From: Brevundimonas sp. 357
GTDB lineage: Bacteria; Pseudomonadota; Alphaproteobacteria; Caulobacterales; Caulobacteraceae
Assembly: GCF_003938605.1 (NCBI RefSeq)
Contig: NZ_RHWX01000021.1
Location: 1 to 42,063, forward strand
Length of the DNA stretch: 42,063 nucleotides
Direction of reading: 5' to 3'
This document shows, in pieces, positions 33,657 through 40,452 of the stretch. Position 1 is the stretch's first letter, and the number at the start of each line of letters is the position of its first letter. A program made the position numbers and the translations under genes. The notes under the pieces were generated by a model. That model was not told the origin of the DNA, did no database searches, and worked only from the letters and a program-made list of their open reading frames with translations.

Positions 33657-34600
33657 TGCAGCGCGTGAGCGCGCGGTTTGGCGCCGAGGGCTGAAGCGAC
33701 CTGCTCGACAAGCGCGTCCATTTCGACCTCCTCCGAAAGATAGGGCCGCAGATCCACTCCCCCCTCTCCGAAGAGACACAGACGCAGCTTTCCCCGGGCT
33801 GTCACCCGCAGTCGGTTGCATCCGTCGCAGAAGCCGGCGTCGTAGGGCGCGATCAGGCCGATCAAGCCGCGATGATCCGGACTGACGTATTCGGTGGCGG
33901 GACCGGCGTCGGCCTCCCGGATGCGCGGCGTCCATCCGTGCTGCGCCAGCCAGTCCCGCACCACCTGGCCGCCGATGTGATTGCGGGCGAAATAGTCGGC
34001 GTTGTCTCCCGTACGCATGAGTTCGATGAAACGCACTGAAAGGGCACGATCAGCGACGTGGTCCGCCCACCGCTCGAGCTCCTGCTCGATGGACCCCCGC
34101 AGTAGAACAGCATTTACCTTCACCGACTGGAACCCCGCCTCCATGGCCAGGTCCAGGCCCCGAAGCACGGCGGGGAGCCGGTCATGTCCGGTGATGCGCT
34201 GAAAGACATCCCGATCCAGCGAATCCACGCTGACATTCACGTGGGTTAAGCCTGCGTCGCGCCAGTCCTGCACGCACTTCTCGAGATTCCAGCCGTTGGT
34301 CGTGACCGCAACCTTGCGGATTTCCTCCTGGGCGGCGATGGCGGCGACGATTTCGGTAAAATCCCGTCGCACCGTCGGCTCACCGCCCGTCAGGCGGATC
34401 TTGGTCAGGCCCAGACGCGCGAAAGCCTGGGTCAGCCGCCTCACCTCCATAAGCGTCAGGAAGGAAGCCCCGGGGGTTTTCCGATAACCGTTGGGCAGGC
34501 AGTAGTCGCACCGGAAGTTGCAGACCTCGGTGACCGACAGACGAAGATATCGGAAGCGGCGGCCGAAACCGTCGATAGCTTGAGGCCCGGAAGCGGCCAT
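33608..34600 (-). CDS. moaA: GTP 3',8-cyclase (molybdenum cofactor step 1)
   Basis: This 330-residue radical-SAM enzyme starts molybdopterin synthesis from GTP together with MoaC. The N-terminal cluster is C27/C31/C34 (CNFRCDYC), the C-terminal cluster GFCDGCNRL...LRLC, and it ends in the Gly-Gly (AAFGG) essential in MoaA. The ATG at 34600 has AAAGGAG eight bases upstream; an in-frame ATG at 34624 has none. A structured leader (34632-34715) and an FNR box (34755) precede it. Confidence 0.96.
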   Translation of the reverse strand: MAASGPQAIDGFGRRFRYLRLSVTEVCNFRCDYCLPNGYRKTPGASFLTLMEVRRLTQAFARLGLTKIRLTGGEPTVRRDFTEIVAAIAAQEEIRKVAVTTNGWNLEKCVQDWRDAGLTHVNVSVDSLDRDVFQRITGHDRLPAVLRGLDLAMEAGFQSVKVNAVLLRGSIEQELERWADHVADRALSVRFIELMRTGDNADYFARNHIGGQVVRDWLAQHGWTPRIREADAGPATEYVSPDHRGLIGLIAPYDAGFCDGCNRLRVTARGKLRLCLFGEGGVDLRPYLSEEVEMDALVEQVASALGAKPRAHALHQGNFGDTPNLAAFGG

Positions 34601-34631
34601 TGGAGAAGCTCCTTTCCAGAACATGGGAGGC

Positions 34632-34715
34632 GGGCGGGTTTCCCCGGCCGCCCTCGGCCCCTTTCGGAGCCCGGCCGCGCAACCATGGAAGGGCTTTAGG
34701 TCACGCGGCTCGGAG
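34632..34715 (-). promoter_or_regulatory. Structured moaA leader, candidate Moco riboswitch
   Basis: Read on the minus strand, the leader forms (i) a long stem, GCCGCG+TGACC (34709-34699) with GGTTG+CGCGGC (34684-34674), 11 continuous pairs including two G-U; its terminal loop holds CCTAAA and CATGG, close to the 11-nt tetraloop receptor (CCUAAG/UAUGG). (ii) A hairpin GGCTCC-GAAA-GGGGCC (34671-34656). (iii) A hairpin CGGG-GAAA-CCCG (34646-34635). (iv) The sequence GCCTCCCATG just before the ribosome site region. Moco RNA motifs upstream of moaA are known to use a GNRA tetraloop and receptor. The predicted FNR-driven start (34720) lies five bases before this structure. Assignment to the Moco family is inference. 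Confidence 0.6.
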
Positions 34716-34754
34716 CGGTAGTCGGCAGGCTAAAAGCAAAACGCGCCGGCCGCC

Positions 34755-34768
34755 TTGATCAAAAGCAA
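34755..34768 (-). promoter_or_regulatory. FNR/FixK box for moaA
   Basis: TTGATCAAAAGCAA matches the consensus in 9 of 10 defined bases and is the exact reverse complement of the narK1 box. It lies just beyond the nnrS stop. Spacing of -41.5 puts the moaA start at 34720 with TAGCCT as -10, giving a 120-base leader. Confidence 0.75.
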
Positions 34769-34775
34769 GCGACGC

Positions 34776-35951
34776 TCAATTCCTGAGGCGTGGCTGCGAA
34801 AGCATGGGGCCGTATAGAGCCACGAAACCGAGCAGTGCGGCCGCCCAGAGCCCGCTTGAGAGGATGAGAGCCAGCCCATAGGTATCGGACCACAATCCGC
34901 CCGCGACACGCACGAGCGCCGCAGCGTTAATAAGAACATAGAGAAGCAGGGTTCCCGCGCCCGCCGACAATTCGTGTCCTGTATGGCCGCGAGCCGCGCG
35001 GGTCGTCACCGCCAGGATCATCACCCCCATGGCGCCGACCGTCAGCGCATGCAGACCGGCGGACGGGGCGAAGGGCGCCCCCATCACCGCAAGGCCCAGC
35101 AAGACAAGTCCCACGCCCAGCCACGCATAACCGAGATGAAGAATCCAAACCAACGGCTGGGTCGCGGTTCTCCATCCCGCCCATCGCGCCAGACGCAGGA
35201 GATTCAGCGCTCCGGCGGCCGCCAGGGCGAGGCCGACGCCTGCCAGATCAGGCTTCACGATCCATCCTGCGAGGGCGAGGCTAGTGACGCCGATCACCAG
35301 TGCGTCGAATCTGGAGGCGGCGGCGGGCAGACGTCCTGGTTTTTGCCGGGCAAGCCAGTTGCGGGTGAAACTCGGCGTCACCCGTCCCCCGATGAGAACG
35401 AGCAACAAAACAACAGCGGCGAAGCCCGTTCTGACGGCGACGTCCAGCCCTATTGCTTCCGGACGCAGGTGGAAGGCGATGTTGCTCGCAGCCAATCCGG
35501 TGATCGCAAGGGCGACCACTAGGTTCCGCCAGTTCCGGCCTGCGACGACCTCGCGCCAGATCACAGCCGAAAGCGCGAGGAGATAGGCGCCGTCGATGGT
35601 CGCAACCAACAAGCGATCCAATCCAGGCAGCAGCATGGCCGCCCGTCCCGCCGCCCACAGCGCGAACAGTCCAGCAAGTCGGGCGCCGATCACCGGATAG
35701 CGCCCGGTCCAGTTCGGCACGGCCGTCAACAGGAAGCCGCCGACGATCGCGGCCACATAGCCGAACAGCATTTCGTGAATATGCCAATCCAGACCAATGC
35801 GGTCGGAGAGATCGCCGCCGTGGGCCAGCACATAGACCCAGAGAGGCGCGGCCAGGGCGCCCCACAAAGACCCGAACAGGAAGAAGGGACGAAAACCGAA
35901 GCTGAAAAGGGCCGGACCCTTGTAGGCGCGCATGGCGCTGGCGGTGGACAT
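34776..35951 (-). CDS. nnrS: NnrS family membrane protein
   Basis: This 391-residue protein has about 12 hydrophobic segments. NnrS is a heme- and copper-containing membrane protein of denitrifiers that protects against nitrosative stress. Family signatures: FSFGFRPFFLFGSLWGA at the N-terminus, WHIHEMLFGYVAAIVGGFLLTAVPNWTGR, GLHALTVGAMGVMILAVTTRAARGHTGH, with several membrane histidines. The start at 35951 is supported by CAGGAG; the frame extends to 36032 through the promoter. Divergent from moeB with one shared FNR box. Confidence 0.95.
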   Translation of the reverse strand: MSTASAMRAYKGPALFSFGFRPFFLFGSLWGALAAPLWVYVLAHGGDLSDRIGLDWHIHEMLFGYVAAIVGGFLLTAVPNWTGRYPVIGARLAGLFALWAAGRAAMLLPGLDRLLVATIDGAYLLALSAVIWREVVAGRNWRNLVVALAITGLAASNIAFHLRPEAIGLDVAVRTGFAAVVLLLVLIGGRVTPSFTRNWLARQKPGRLPAAASRFDALVIGVTSLALAGWIVKPDLAGVGLALAAAGALNLLRLARWAGWRTATQPLVWILHLGYAWLGVGLVLLGLAVMGAPFAPSAGLHALTVGAMGVMILAVTTRAARGHTGHELSAGAGTLLLYVLINAAALVRVAGGLWSDTYGLALILSSGLWAAALLGFVALYGPMLSQPRLRN

Positions 35952-35999
35952 AAGGCAATTCTCCTGAGCCTTCCCTATCCCGCCGCGCCCATGCGTCGT

Positions 36000-36013
36000 T
36001 TGTCTTCGATCAA
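36000..36013. promoter_or_regulatory. Shared FNR/FixK box between nnrS and moeB
   Basis: TTGTCTTCGATCAA has a perfect right half and a weaker left half. The centre, 36006.5, is 55.5 bases from the nnrS ATG (start predicted at 35965, where the message would begin directly with AGGAG) and 41.5 bases from the moeB ATG (leaderless). A -10, TATGGT, is at 36036-36041 for moeB. Confidence 0.7.
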
Positions 36014-36047
36014 TCTCGCCGAACCGCTGCACGACTATGGTGCCGAC

Positions 36048-36818
36048 ATGGCGCCCTCATTCTCAGACCAGGAAGTCGAACGTTACGCCCGCCACCTCAT
36101 GCTGCGTGACGTAGGAGGCGCCGGCCAACAGGCGCTCAAGAAGGCGCGTGTGCTGATCGTCGGTGTCGGCGGGGTCGGCGCGCCCGCCGCCCTCTATCTC
36201 GCCGCGGCCGGCGTCGGCCGTCTCGGCCTGCTGGACTTCGACCAGGTGAGCCTTTCCAACCTCCAACGGCAAGTCCTCTTCACGGAGGACGATATCGGAC
36301 ACGACAAGGCGCCAGCCGCCGCCGAACGGCTCGGCCGGCTGAACAGCGACATTGAGCTCATGCCGATCCATCGTCGTATCGACGAGAACAACGCCGCAGA
36401 CATTCTCGGCGCCTGGGACATGGTGATCGACGGTTCCGACAATCTCGCCACGCGCCTGGCGGTTTCCGACGCATGCGTGACCCAGGACAAGAGCCTCGTA
36501 TCGGCCGCCGTAGGCCCTTGGGTCTTACAGGTCGGACTTTTCAGGTCGCGCCCGTGCTGGAGATGCCTCAATCCTGAACCCGACCCCGAAGCCTTCGCCT
36601 GCGCCTCCCAAGGCGTTCTGGGCGCCCTGACCGGCGTGGCAGGCGCCCTGGCGGCGGCGGCGGCGGTCAAAGCCCTGGCCGAAGCTGGCGAAAACCGAGC
36701 GGGATGTCTTCTTATGCTCGACCTCCTGTCCTGGCGGACCGTCCCTGTCACGGTGAGCGCCCGCCCCGACTGCCCTGCCTGCGGCCCTTCTCGAAAAGCA
36801 AAAGGAAGCCCCTCGTGA
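36048..36818 (+). CDS. moeB: MoeB/ThiF-family adenylyltransferase
   Basis: This 256-residue E1-like enzyme should activate the MoaD C-terminus by adenylation for sulfur loading in molybdopterin synthesis. It shows YARHLMLRDVG at the start, the ATP-binding GVGGVGAP (39-46), the NLQRQ segment with its Arg, IDGSDN (D130), zinc cysteines RPCWRC (C170, C173) and CPAC near the C-terminus, and FACASQGVLGALTGVAG. The ATG at 36048 is chosen because it starts the family-typical N-terminus; upstream codons belong to the promoter. The hemerythrin gene overlaps its stop (GTGA). moaD lies 3.4 kb away. Confidence 0.88.
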   Translation: MAPSFSDQEVERYARHLMLRDVGGAGQQALKKARVLIVGVGGVGAPAALYLAAAGVGRLGLLDFDQVSLSNLQRQVLFTEDDIGHDKAPAAAERLGRLNSDIELMPIHRRIDENNAADILGAWDMVIDGSDNLATRLAVSDACVTQDKSLVSAAVGPWVLQVGLFRSRPCWRCLNPEPDPEAFACASQGVLGALTGVAGALAAAAAVKALAEAGENRAGCLLMLDLLSWRTVPVTVSARPDCPACGPSRKAKGSPS

Positions 36819-37324
36819 GCGTTTCGCCCTTCGTCACTCATGATCCGTCAGACGAAAGCCTCCGGGTTCTGGAGAGCTCCCGATTGATCGAGCATATTCT
36901 CGAGCGCTTTCATCAGACCCATCGCCGCCAACTGCCAGTGCTCATCGCCCTAGCCGAAAGAGTGGAACGGACGCACGCAGGACAGACAGATGCGCCGACC
37001 GGTCTATCCGAACTGCTCATGGTCATCGCCGAGGATCTGGAAACCCATCAACAGAAGGAAGAGCGCATTCTCTTTCCGATGATGCTGGCGGGAGGAGCAC
37101 CGATGATCGGCGGCCCCATCACCCGGATGTTGGCGGAACATGCCGAGGTGGAAGAACAGTTGGCGTCGTTACGACTGCTGACGGGAGGGTTCACGCCTCC
37201 CGCCTCTGCCTGCGGAACCTGGCGTCGCCTGTATGAGGAAGCTCTGGTCTTTCATCAGGATCTCCTCGATCACATGCGCATCGAGAATGAGATCCTGTTT
37301 CCTCGTTTCCTGCCTTCGCCCTGA
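36815..37324 (+). CDS. RIC/YtfE-like hemerythrin domain protein
   Basis: This 169-residue protein starts at a GTG overlapping the moeB stop (GTGA). It matches the C-terminal di-iron domain of YtfE/ScdA/DnrN: LIEHILERFHQTHRRQLPVL, LETHQQKEERILFPMMLAGG, EHAEVEEQLA and LLDHMRIENEILFPRF, giving paired His and Glu ligands. The N-terminal ScdA_N part is absent. RIC proteins repair Fe-S clusters damaged by NO; DnrN is part of denitrification regulons. Co-transcribed with moeB from the shared FNR box. Confidence 0.88.
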   Translation: MSVSPFVTHDPSDESLRVLESSRLIEHILERFHQTHRRQLPVLIALAERVERTHAGQTDAPTGLSELLMVIAEDLETHQQKEERILFPMMLAGGAPMIGGPITRMLAEHAEVEEQLASLRLLTGGFTPPASACGTWRRLYEEALVFHQDLLDHMRIENEILFPRFLPSP

Positions 37325-37342
37325 TCGGCGCCCCCTCTAAGG

Positions 37343-38509
37343 TTACAGCCTCAGGCTCCGGCAACCGTGCCGCGTCCCCTCGCGCGGCAGCCAGACCAGA
37401 ACCTCCGACTGTCCCAGGGTCTTCTGCGCGCCCGAATCCTGGTTTCCCGCCAGCTGCAGCCGACCGTTACGCCGTGTAGCTCGCAGAAACAGATCCCGCT
37501 CGCCCCTTTCCGGCGTCTCGCCATCCAGCACCGCCGCCTGCCAGTCGAGAGCGTACCGCGGATCACGCCCGGCCAGGCCCGCAATGAGGGGGGCCAGGAA
37601 GAGGCGAGCAGTGACCATGGCGGAGGTGGGATTGCCAGGCAGCCCCACCACAAGAGCGTTGCGAACTCGACCCAGCCACACCGGCTTGCCCGGCTTGATC
37701 GCCACCTTGGAGAAGAGGATTTCCATGCCGAGGTCATCAAACATCGACTTCGCGAAATCCCGCTCCCCGACCGAGGCCCCGCCGGTCACCACGATGACGT
37801 CGCTCATCGCCGCGGCCTCCATGGCGGCCTGACGCAGGATGTCGGGGCGATCCGGAAGGCGCGATCGCATGCAGACATCGCCGCCGTAGCGCTGGACCAG
37901 CCCCATCACGCCATAGGTCACGCTGTCCGGCACCGATAAAGCGCCGCCCGGCGCGCCGGGCGGACGCAGCTCGTCTCCGGTTCCTAGAATGGCCACTCGA
38001 GGTCGACGGACCACCTCCACGCGATCATGATCCGCCGCTGCAGCCGCAACCATGGCTTGGGGGGTGAGCGCAGCGCCTCGAGCCAGCAAAATCTCTCCTG
38101 GCGTGAAGTCCGAGCCCGCTCGCCTGATATGATCGCCCCGCGGGCGGGCCAGCGGCATGGCTGCCCCTTCGGGGCGTTTTACGACCATCTCCTGAACCAC
38201 CACGCGGTCAGCATTGGGAGGCACTGGCGCGCCCGTGAACACTCGCATGCACGTGCCGGCCGTTAACATCGGTGGGATCGACGACCCTGCGAAGCTCTCG
38301 CCCGCCACAGACAAGGTCGCCCCGAGATCTTGATCCAGAATGGCGTAACCATCCATGGCGGAGACAGAGGCGGCAGGAGAAGCTCGCAGAGCTTTCAGGT
38401 CGGACGCAAGGATTCGCTCGCAAGCCTCCTCAAGCGGAACCCTTTCCGCTTCCAGCGGCTGGGCCTGGCTCAAGAGCAGTTTCAGCGCGGTCTCGAACTC
38501 CAGCATCAT
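37343..38509 (-). CDS. moeA: Molybdopterin molybdenumtransferase
   Basis: This 388-residue enzyme inserts molybdenum into adenylylated molybdopterin. Signatures include SAMDGYAI, FTGAPVPPNADRVVVQE, ILGTGDELRPPG, VVTGGASVGERDF and VGLPGNPTSAMV. Start 38509 overlaps the moaC stop. It is the last gene of moaDEBC-moeA, convergent with the RIC gene 18 bases away, with no clear hairpin between. Confidence 0.96.
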   Translation of the reverse strand: MMLEFETALKLLLSQAQPLEAERVPLEEACERILASDLKALRASPAASVSAMDGYAILDQDLGATLSVAGESFAGSSIPPMLTAGTCMRVFTGAPVPPNADRVVVQEMVVKRPEGAAMPLARPRGDHIRRAGSDFTPGEILLARGAALTPQAMVAAAAADHDRVEVVRRPRVAILGTGDELRPPGAPGGALSVPDSVTYGVMGLVQRYGGDVCMRSRLPDRPDILRQAAMEAAAMSDVIVVTGGASVGERDFAKSMFDDLGMEILFSKVAIKPGKPVWLGRVRNALVVGLPGNPTSAMVTARLFLAPLIAGLAGRDPRYALDWQAAVLDGETPERGERDLFLRATRRNGRLQLAGNQDSGAQKTLGQSEVLVWLPREGTRHGCRSLRL

Positions 38510-38988
38510 TCTTCGTTCCTGATCCAGTCGCCGCTTGCACCGCCGGTCTTGGCCACAAGCCCCACCCCCTCGATCAGCATCGCGCGATCAACCGCCTTGA
38601 GCATGTCGTAGAGGGTCAGGGCTGAGACCGACACGGCGGTCAGGGCTTCCATCTCCACGCCTGTCTGACCGACCGTGACTGTTTCGGCCTCAATGCGGAA
38701 ACCCGGCAGGGAGTCGTCGAGCGTGATGGTCACGGCGACCCGAGCAAGCGAAAGGGGATGACAAAGAGGCAGGAGATCGGCGGTCCGCTTCGCCCCCATA
38801 ACCCCCGCGATCTCCGCCGTGGACACCACCGCCCCCTTGGGCGCGCGTCCTTCGCGCACCAGGGTCAGCGTTTCGGGAGCGCATCTCAGAAGACCCGTGG
38901 CGACGGCCCTCCGGCGCGTCAGCGCCTTGTGGGACACATCGACCATGCGCGCGCGCCCTTCCGCATCAAGATGGGTCAGGAGGCTCAT
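38506..38988 (-). CDS. moaC: Cyclic pyranopterin monophosphate synthase
   Basis: This 160-residue enzyme completes the MoaA reaction to cPMP. Typical blocks are MVDVSHK, GAVVSTAEIAGVMGAKRTADLLPLCHPL, TGVEMEALTAVSVSALTLYDMLKAVD and GGASGDW. The ATG at 38988 overlaps the moaB stop (ATGA), with GGGGAA about nine bases upstream; an ATG at 38994 is six bases earlier. The frame beyond that is a shadow of moaB. Confidence 0.96.
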   Translation of the reverse strand: MSLLTHLDAEGRARMVDVSHKALTRRRAVATGLLRCAPETLTLVREGRAPKGAVVSTAEIAGVMGAKRTADLLPLCHPLSLARVAVTITLDDSLPGFRIEAETVTVGQTGVEMEALTAVSVSALTLYDMLKAVDRAMLIEGVGLVAKTGGASGDWIRNEE

Positions 38989-39521
38989 GGGCATATTCCC
39001 CGGTAGCGGGGTATCTGCCCTACCAGAGAACAAGGTCGGAACCGGCTGTCCAACTCCTCGGCGAGAACGAGATCCCAAGCATCCTTGCAGGCGCCGGTTG
39101 ATCCGGGCACGCAGAAGACAAAGGTCTCGCCAGCCTGCCCCGCCAAGGCGCGCGACTGTAGGGTCGAGACCCCGACCGTGGTCTGACTGGCCTGGTGAAA
39201 CACGACGGAAAACCCGTCCATCACGCGATCGAGCAGAGGCCGAACCGCTTCCGGCGTCACATCGCGAGGAGCGAACCCGGTTCCGCCCGTGCTGAGGATA
39301 ACGTCGACGTCGGGATCGGCGATCCAAGCCCGCATCACCGCTTGGATGTCGGTCACCTCATCCCGGACGATCGCCCGTGCCGCCAGTCTATGCCCTGCTG
39401 ACGTCAATCTCTGCACCAGAGTGCCGCCTGAGGTGTCGGTATCAAGCGTTCGCGTATCGGAAACCGTCAGCACGGCGATATTGAGCCCGTAGAAGGGAAG
39501 ATTGTGATCTAGTCCGGCCAT
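38985..39521 (-). CDS. moaB: Molybdopterin adenylyltransferase-type protein MoaB
   Basis: This 178-residue protein has the MoaB/MogA fold: AVLTVSDTRTLDTDTSGG, VDVILSTGGTGFAPRDVTPEAV and VFCVPGSTGACKDAWD, which together form the molybdopterin-binding site. It adenylates molybdopterin for MoeA. It follows moaE with a one-base gap. Confidence 0.95.
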   Translation of the reverse strand: MAGLDHNLPFYGLNIAVLTVSDTRTLDTDTSGGTLVQRLTSAGHRLAARAIVRDEVTDIQAVMRAWIADPDVDVILSTGGTGFAPRDVTPEAVRPLLDRVMDGFSVVFHQASQTTVGVSTLQSRALAGQAGETFVFCVPGSTGACKDAWDLVLAEELDSRFRPCSLVGQIPRYRGICP

Positions 39522-39522
39522 G

Positions 39523-39981
39523 TCAGCTCCAACGGGCCAGATCGGCCCGGTCTGCGGCGGAAGGCTCGACCCAGGCCGCCCCCCCAGCCTTGTGTTCTCG
39601 TTTCCAGAAGGCCGCCTCGGTTTTGAGCCGGTCCATGAGGTAGTCCGCAGCGAGAAAGGCTTGCCGACGATGCGGCGAAGCGACCGCCACCAGGACGATG
39701 GGTTCCTCAGGCGACAGTTCGCCGCAACGATGGCGCACCAGGATATCGCTCACCTCAAAACGTTCCTGCGCCGCTCGGGCGATCACGAGCATCGATCTTT
39801 CAGTCATGCCTGGATACCAGTCCAATTGTAGTCGAGACACGGTATCGCCGTCCCTCCCCTGCCCTCGCGCCAAACCGATGAAGGAGACCACGGCGCCGTC
39901 CGCTGGGCGATCTCTGACAAAGACCTCCAGAAGCTCGGCTGGACTGAAGGGAGCGAGCGCCAGTTCGACGTCGAGCGGCAC
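39523..39981 (-). CDS. moaE: Molybdopterin synthase large subunit
   Basis: This 152-residue subunit transfers sulfur from MoaD thiocarboxylate to cPMP. It has GAVVSFIGLARGQ, LDWYPGMTERSM, HRCGELSPEEPIVLVAVASPHR, and the catalytic lysines in LKTEAAFWKRE. It follows moaD with a two-base gap. Confidence 0.96.
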   Translation of the reverse strand: MPLDVELALAPFSPAELLEVFVRDRPADGAVVSFIGLARGQGRDGDTVSRLQLDWYPGMTERSMLVIARAAQERFEVSDILVRHRCGELSPEEPIVLVAVASPHRRQAFLAADYLMDRLKTEAAFWKREHKAGGAAWVEPSAADRADLARWS

Positions 39982-39983
39982 CT

Positions 39984-40244
39984 TCAGCCTCCAGAAAAGA
40001 TAGAAAAGAAGGCGGCCTCCTGACCCGGGCTCACCCAGGCGTCGTCATCGCATTCGACGCCGTCGACCGCGCCCCGGATTGCGGGGTCAAGCAGAATATC
40101 GCCTCCGTCCGCAGTTATGGCGATGCGCCGACGAAGATCGCTCATCCTCAGCCCGCCCTGGGGGCCGTCGATCATCCGCTCGCCGCCGAACCGATCCGCC
40201 GGCCGCCCGAAGAAGACGATTTTGATGGTAGCAGCCTGTGTCAT
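39984..40244 (-). CDS. moaD: Molybdopterin synthase sulfur carrier subunit
   Basis: This 86-residue ubiquitin-like protein ends in FSGG, the Gly-Gly that is adenylated by MoeB and turned into a thiocarboxylate. KIVFFGRPADRFG at the start and the short length are normal for MoaD. GAGG lies before the ATG. First gene of moaDEBC-moeA, with a perfect FNR box upstream. Confidence 0.92.
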   Translation of the reverse strand: MTQAATIKIVFFGRPADRFGGERMIDGPQGGLRMSDLRRRIAITADGGDILLDPAIRGAVDGVECDDDAWVSPGQEAAFFSIFSGG

Positions 40245-40292
40245 GGGAAAATCCTCATGCCCCGGCCTTAGCCCGTCATGGGATCAAGCCGT

Positions 40293-40306
40293 TTGATCGT
40301 AATCAA
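40293..40306 (-). promoter_or_regulatory. Perfect FNR/FixK box for moaDEBC-moeA
   Basis: TTGATCGTAATCAA is a perfect TTGAT-N4-ATCAA site. Its centre is 55.5 bases before the moaD ATG, the same as for nnrS, giving a predicted start at 40258 and a 14-base leader that holds little more than the GAGG ribosome site. Confidence 0.85.
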
Positions 40307-40361
40307 TCGACAGGATCCAACAGCAGGACAAAGCGAAGCCCGTCGGAAGGGCATCCTAGCC

Positions 40362-40451
40362 GGTGTGGACAAAGTGGATTCCCAAATCGCGTGCTGAGTG
40401 ATTCAAGGCTGTTCTTTGAGGAGAGCGGCGTTGGTTCGAGATTTGATGACG
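40362..40451 (+). mobile_element. Left-end remnant of an IS5-family insertion sequence
   Basis: The stretch from GTGTGGACAAAGTGGATTCC onward resembles the left end of IS5-family elements seen in alphaproteobacteria. At 40431 a TTG-initiated frame reads V-R-D-L-M-T, matching the usual start of their transposases (M-A-R-D-L-M-T-D-E-E-W). Homology stops after T, within a few bases of the NACHT gene's ATG. Identification is from memory of this family and needs a search. Confidence 0.45.
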
Positions 40452-40452
40452 C

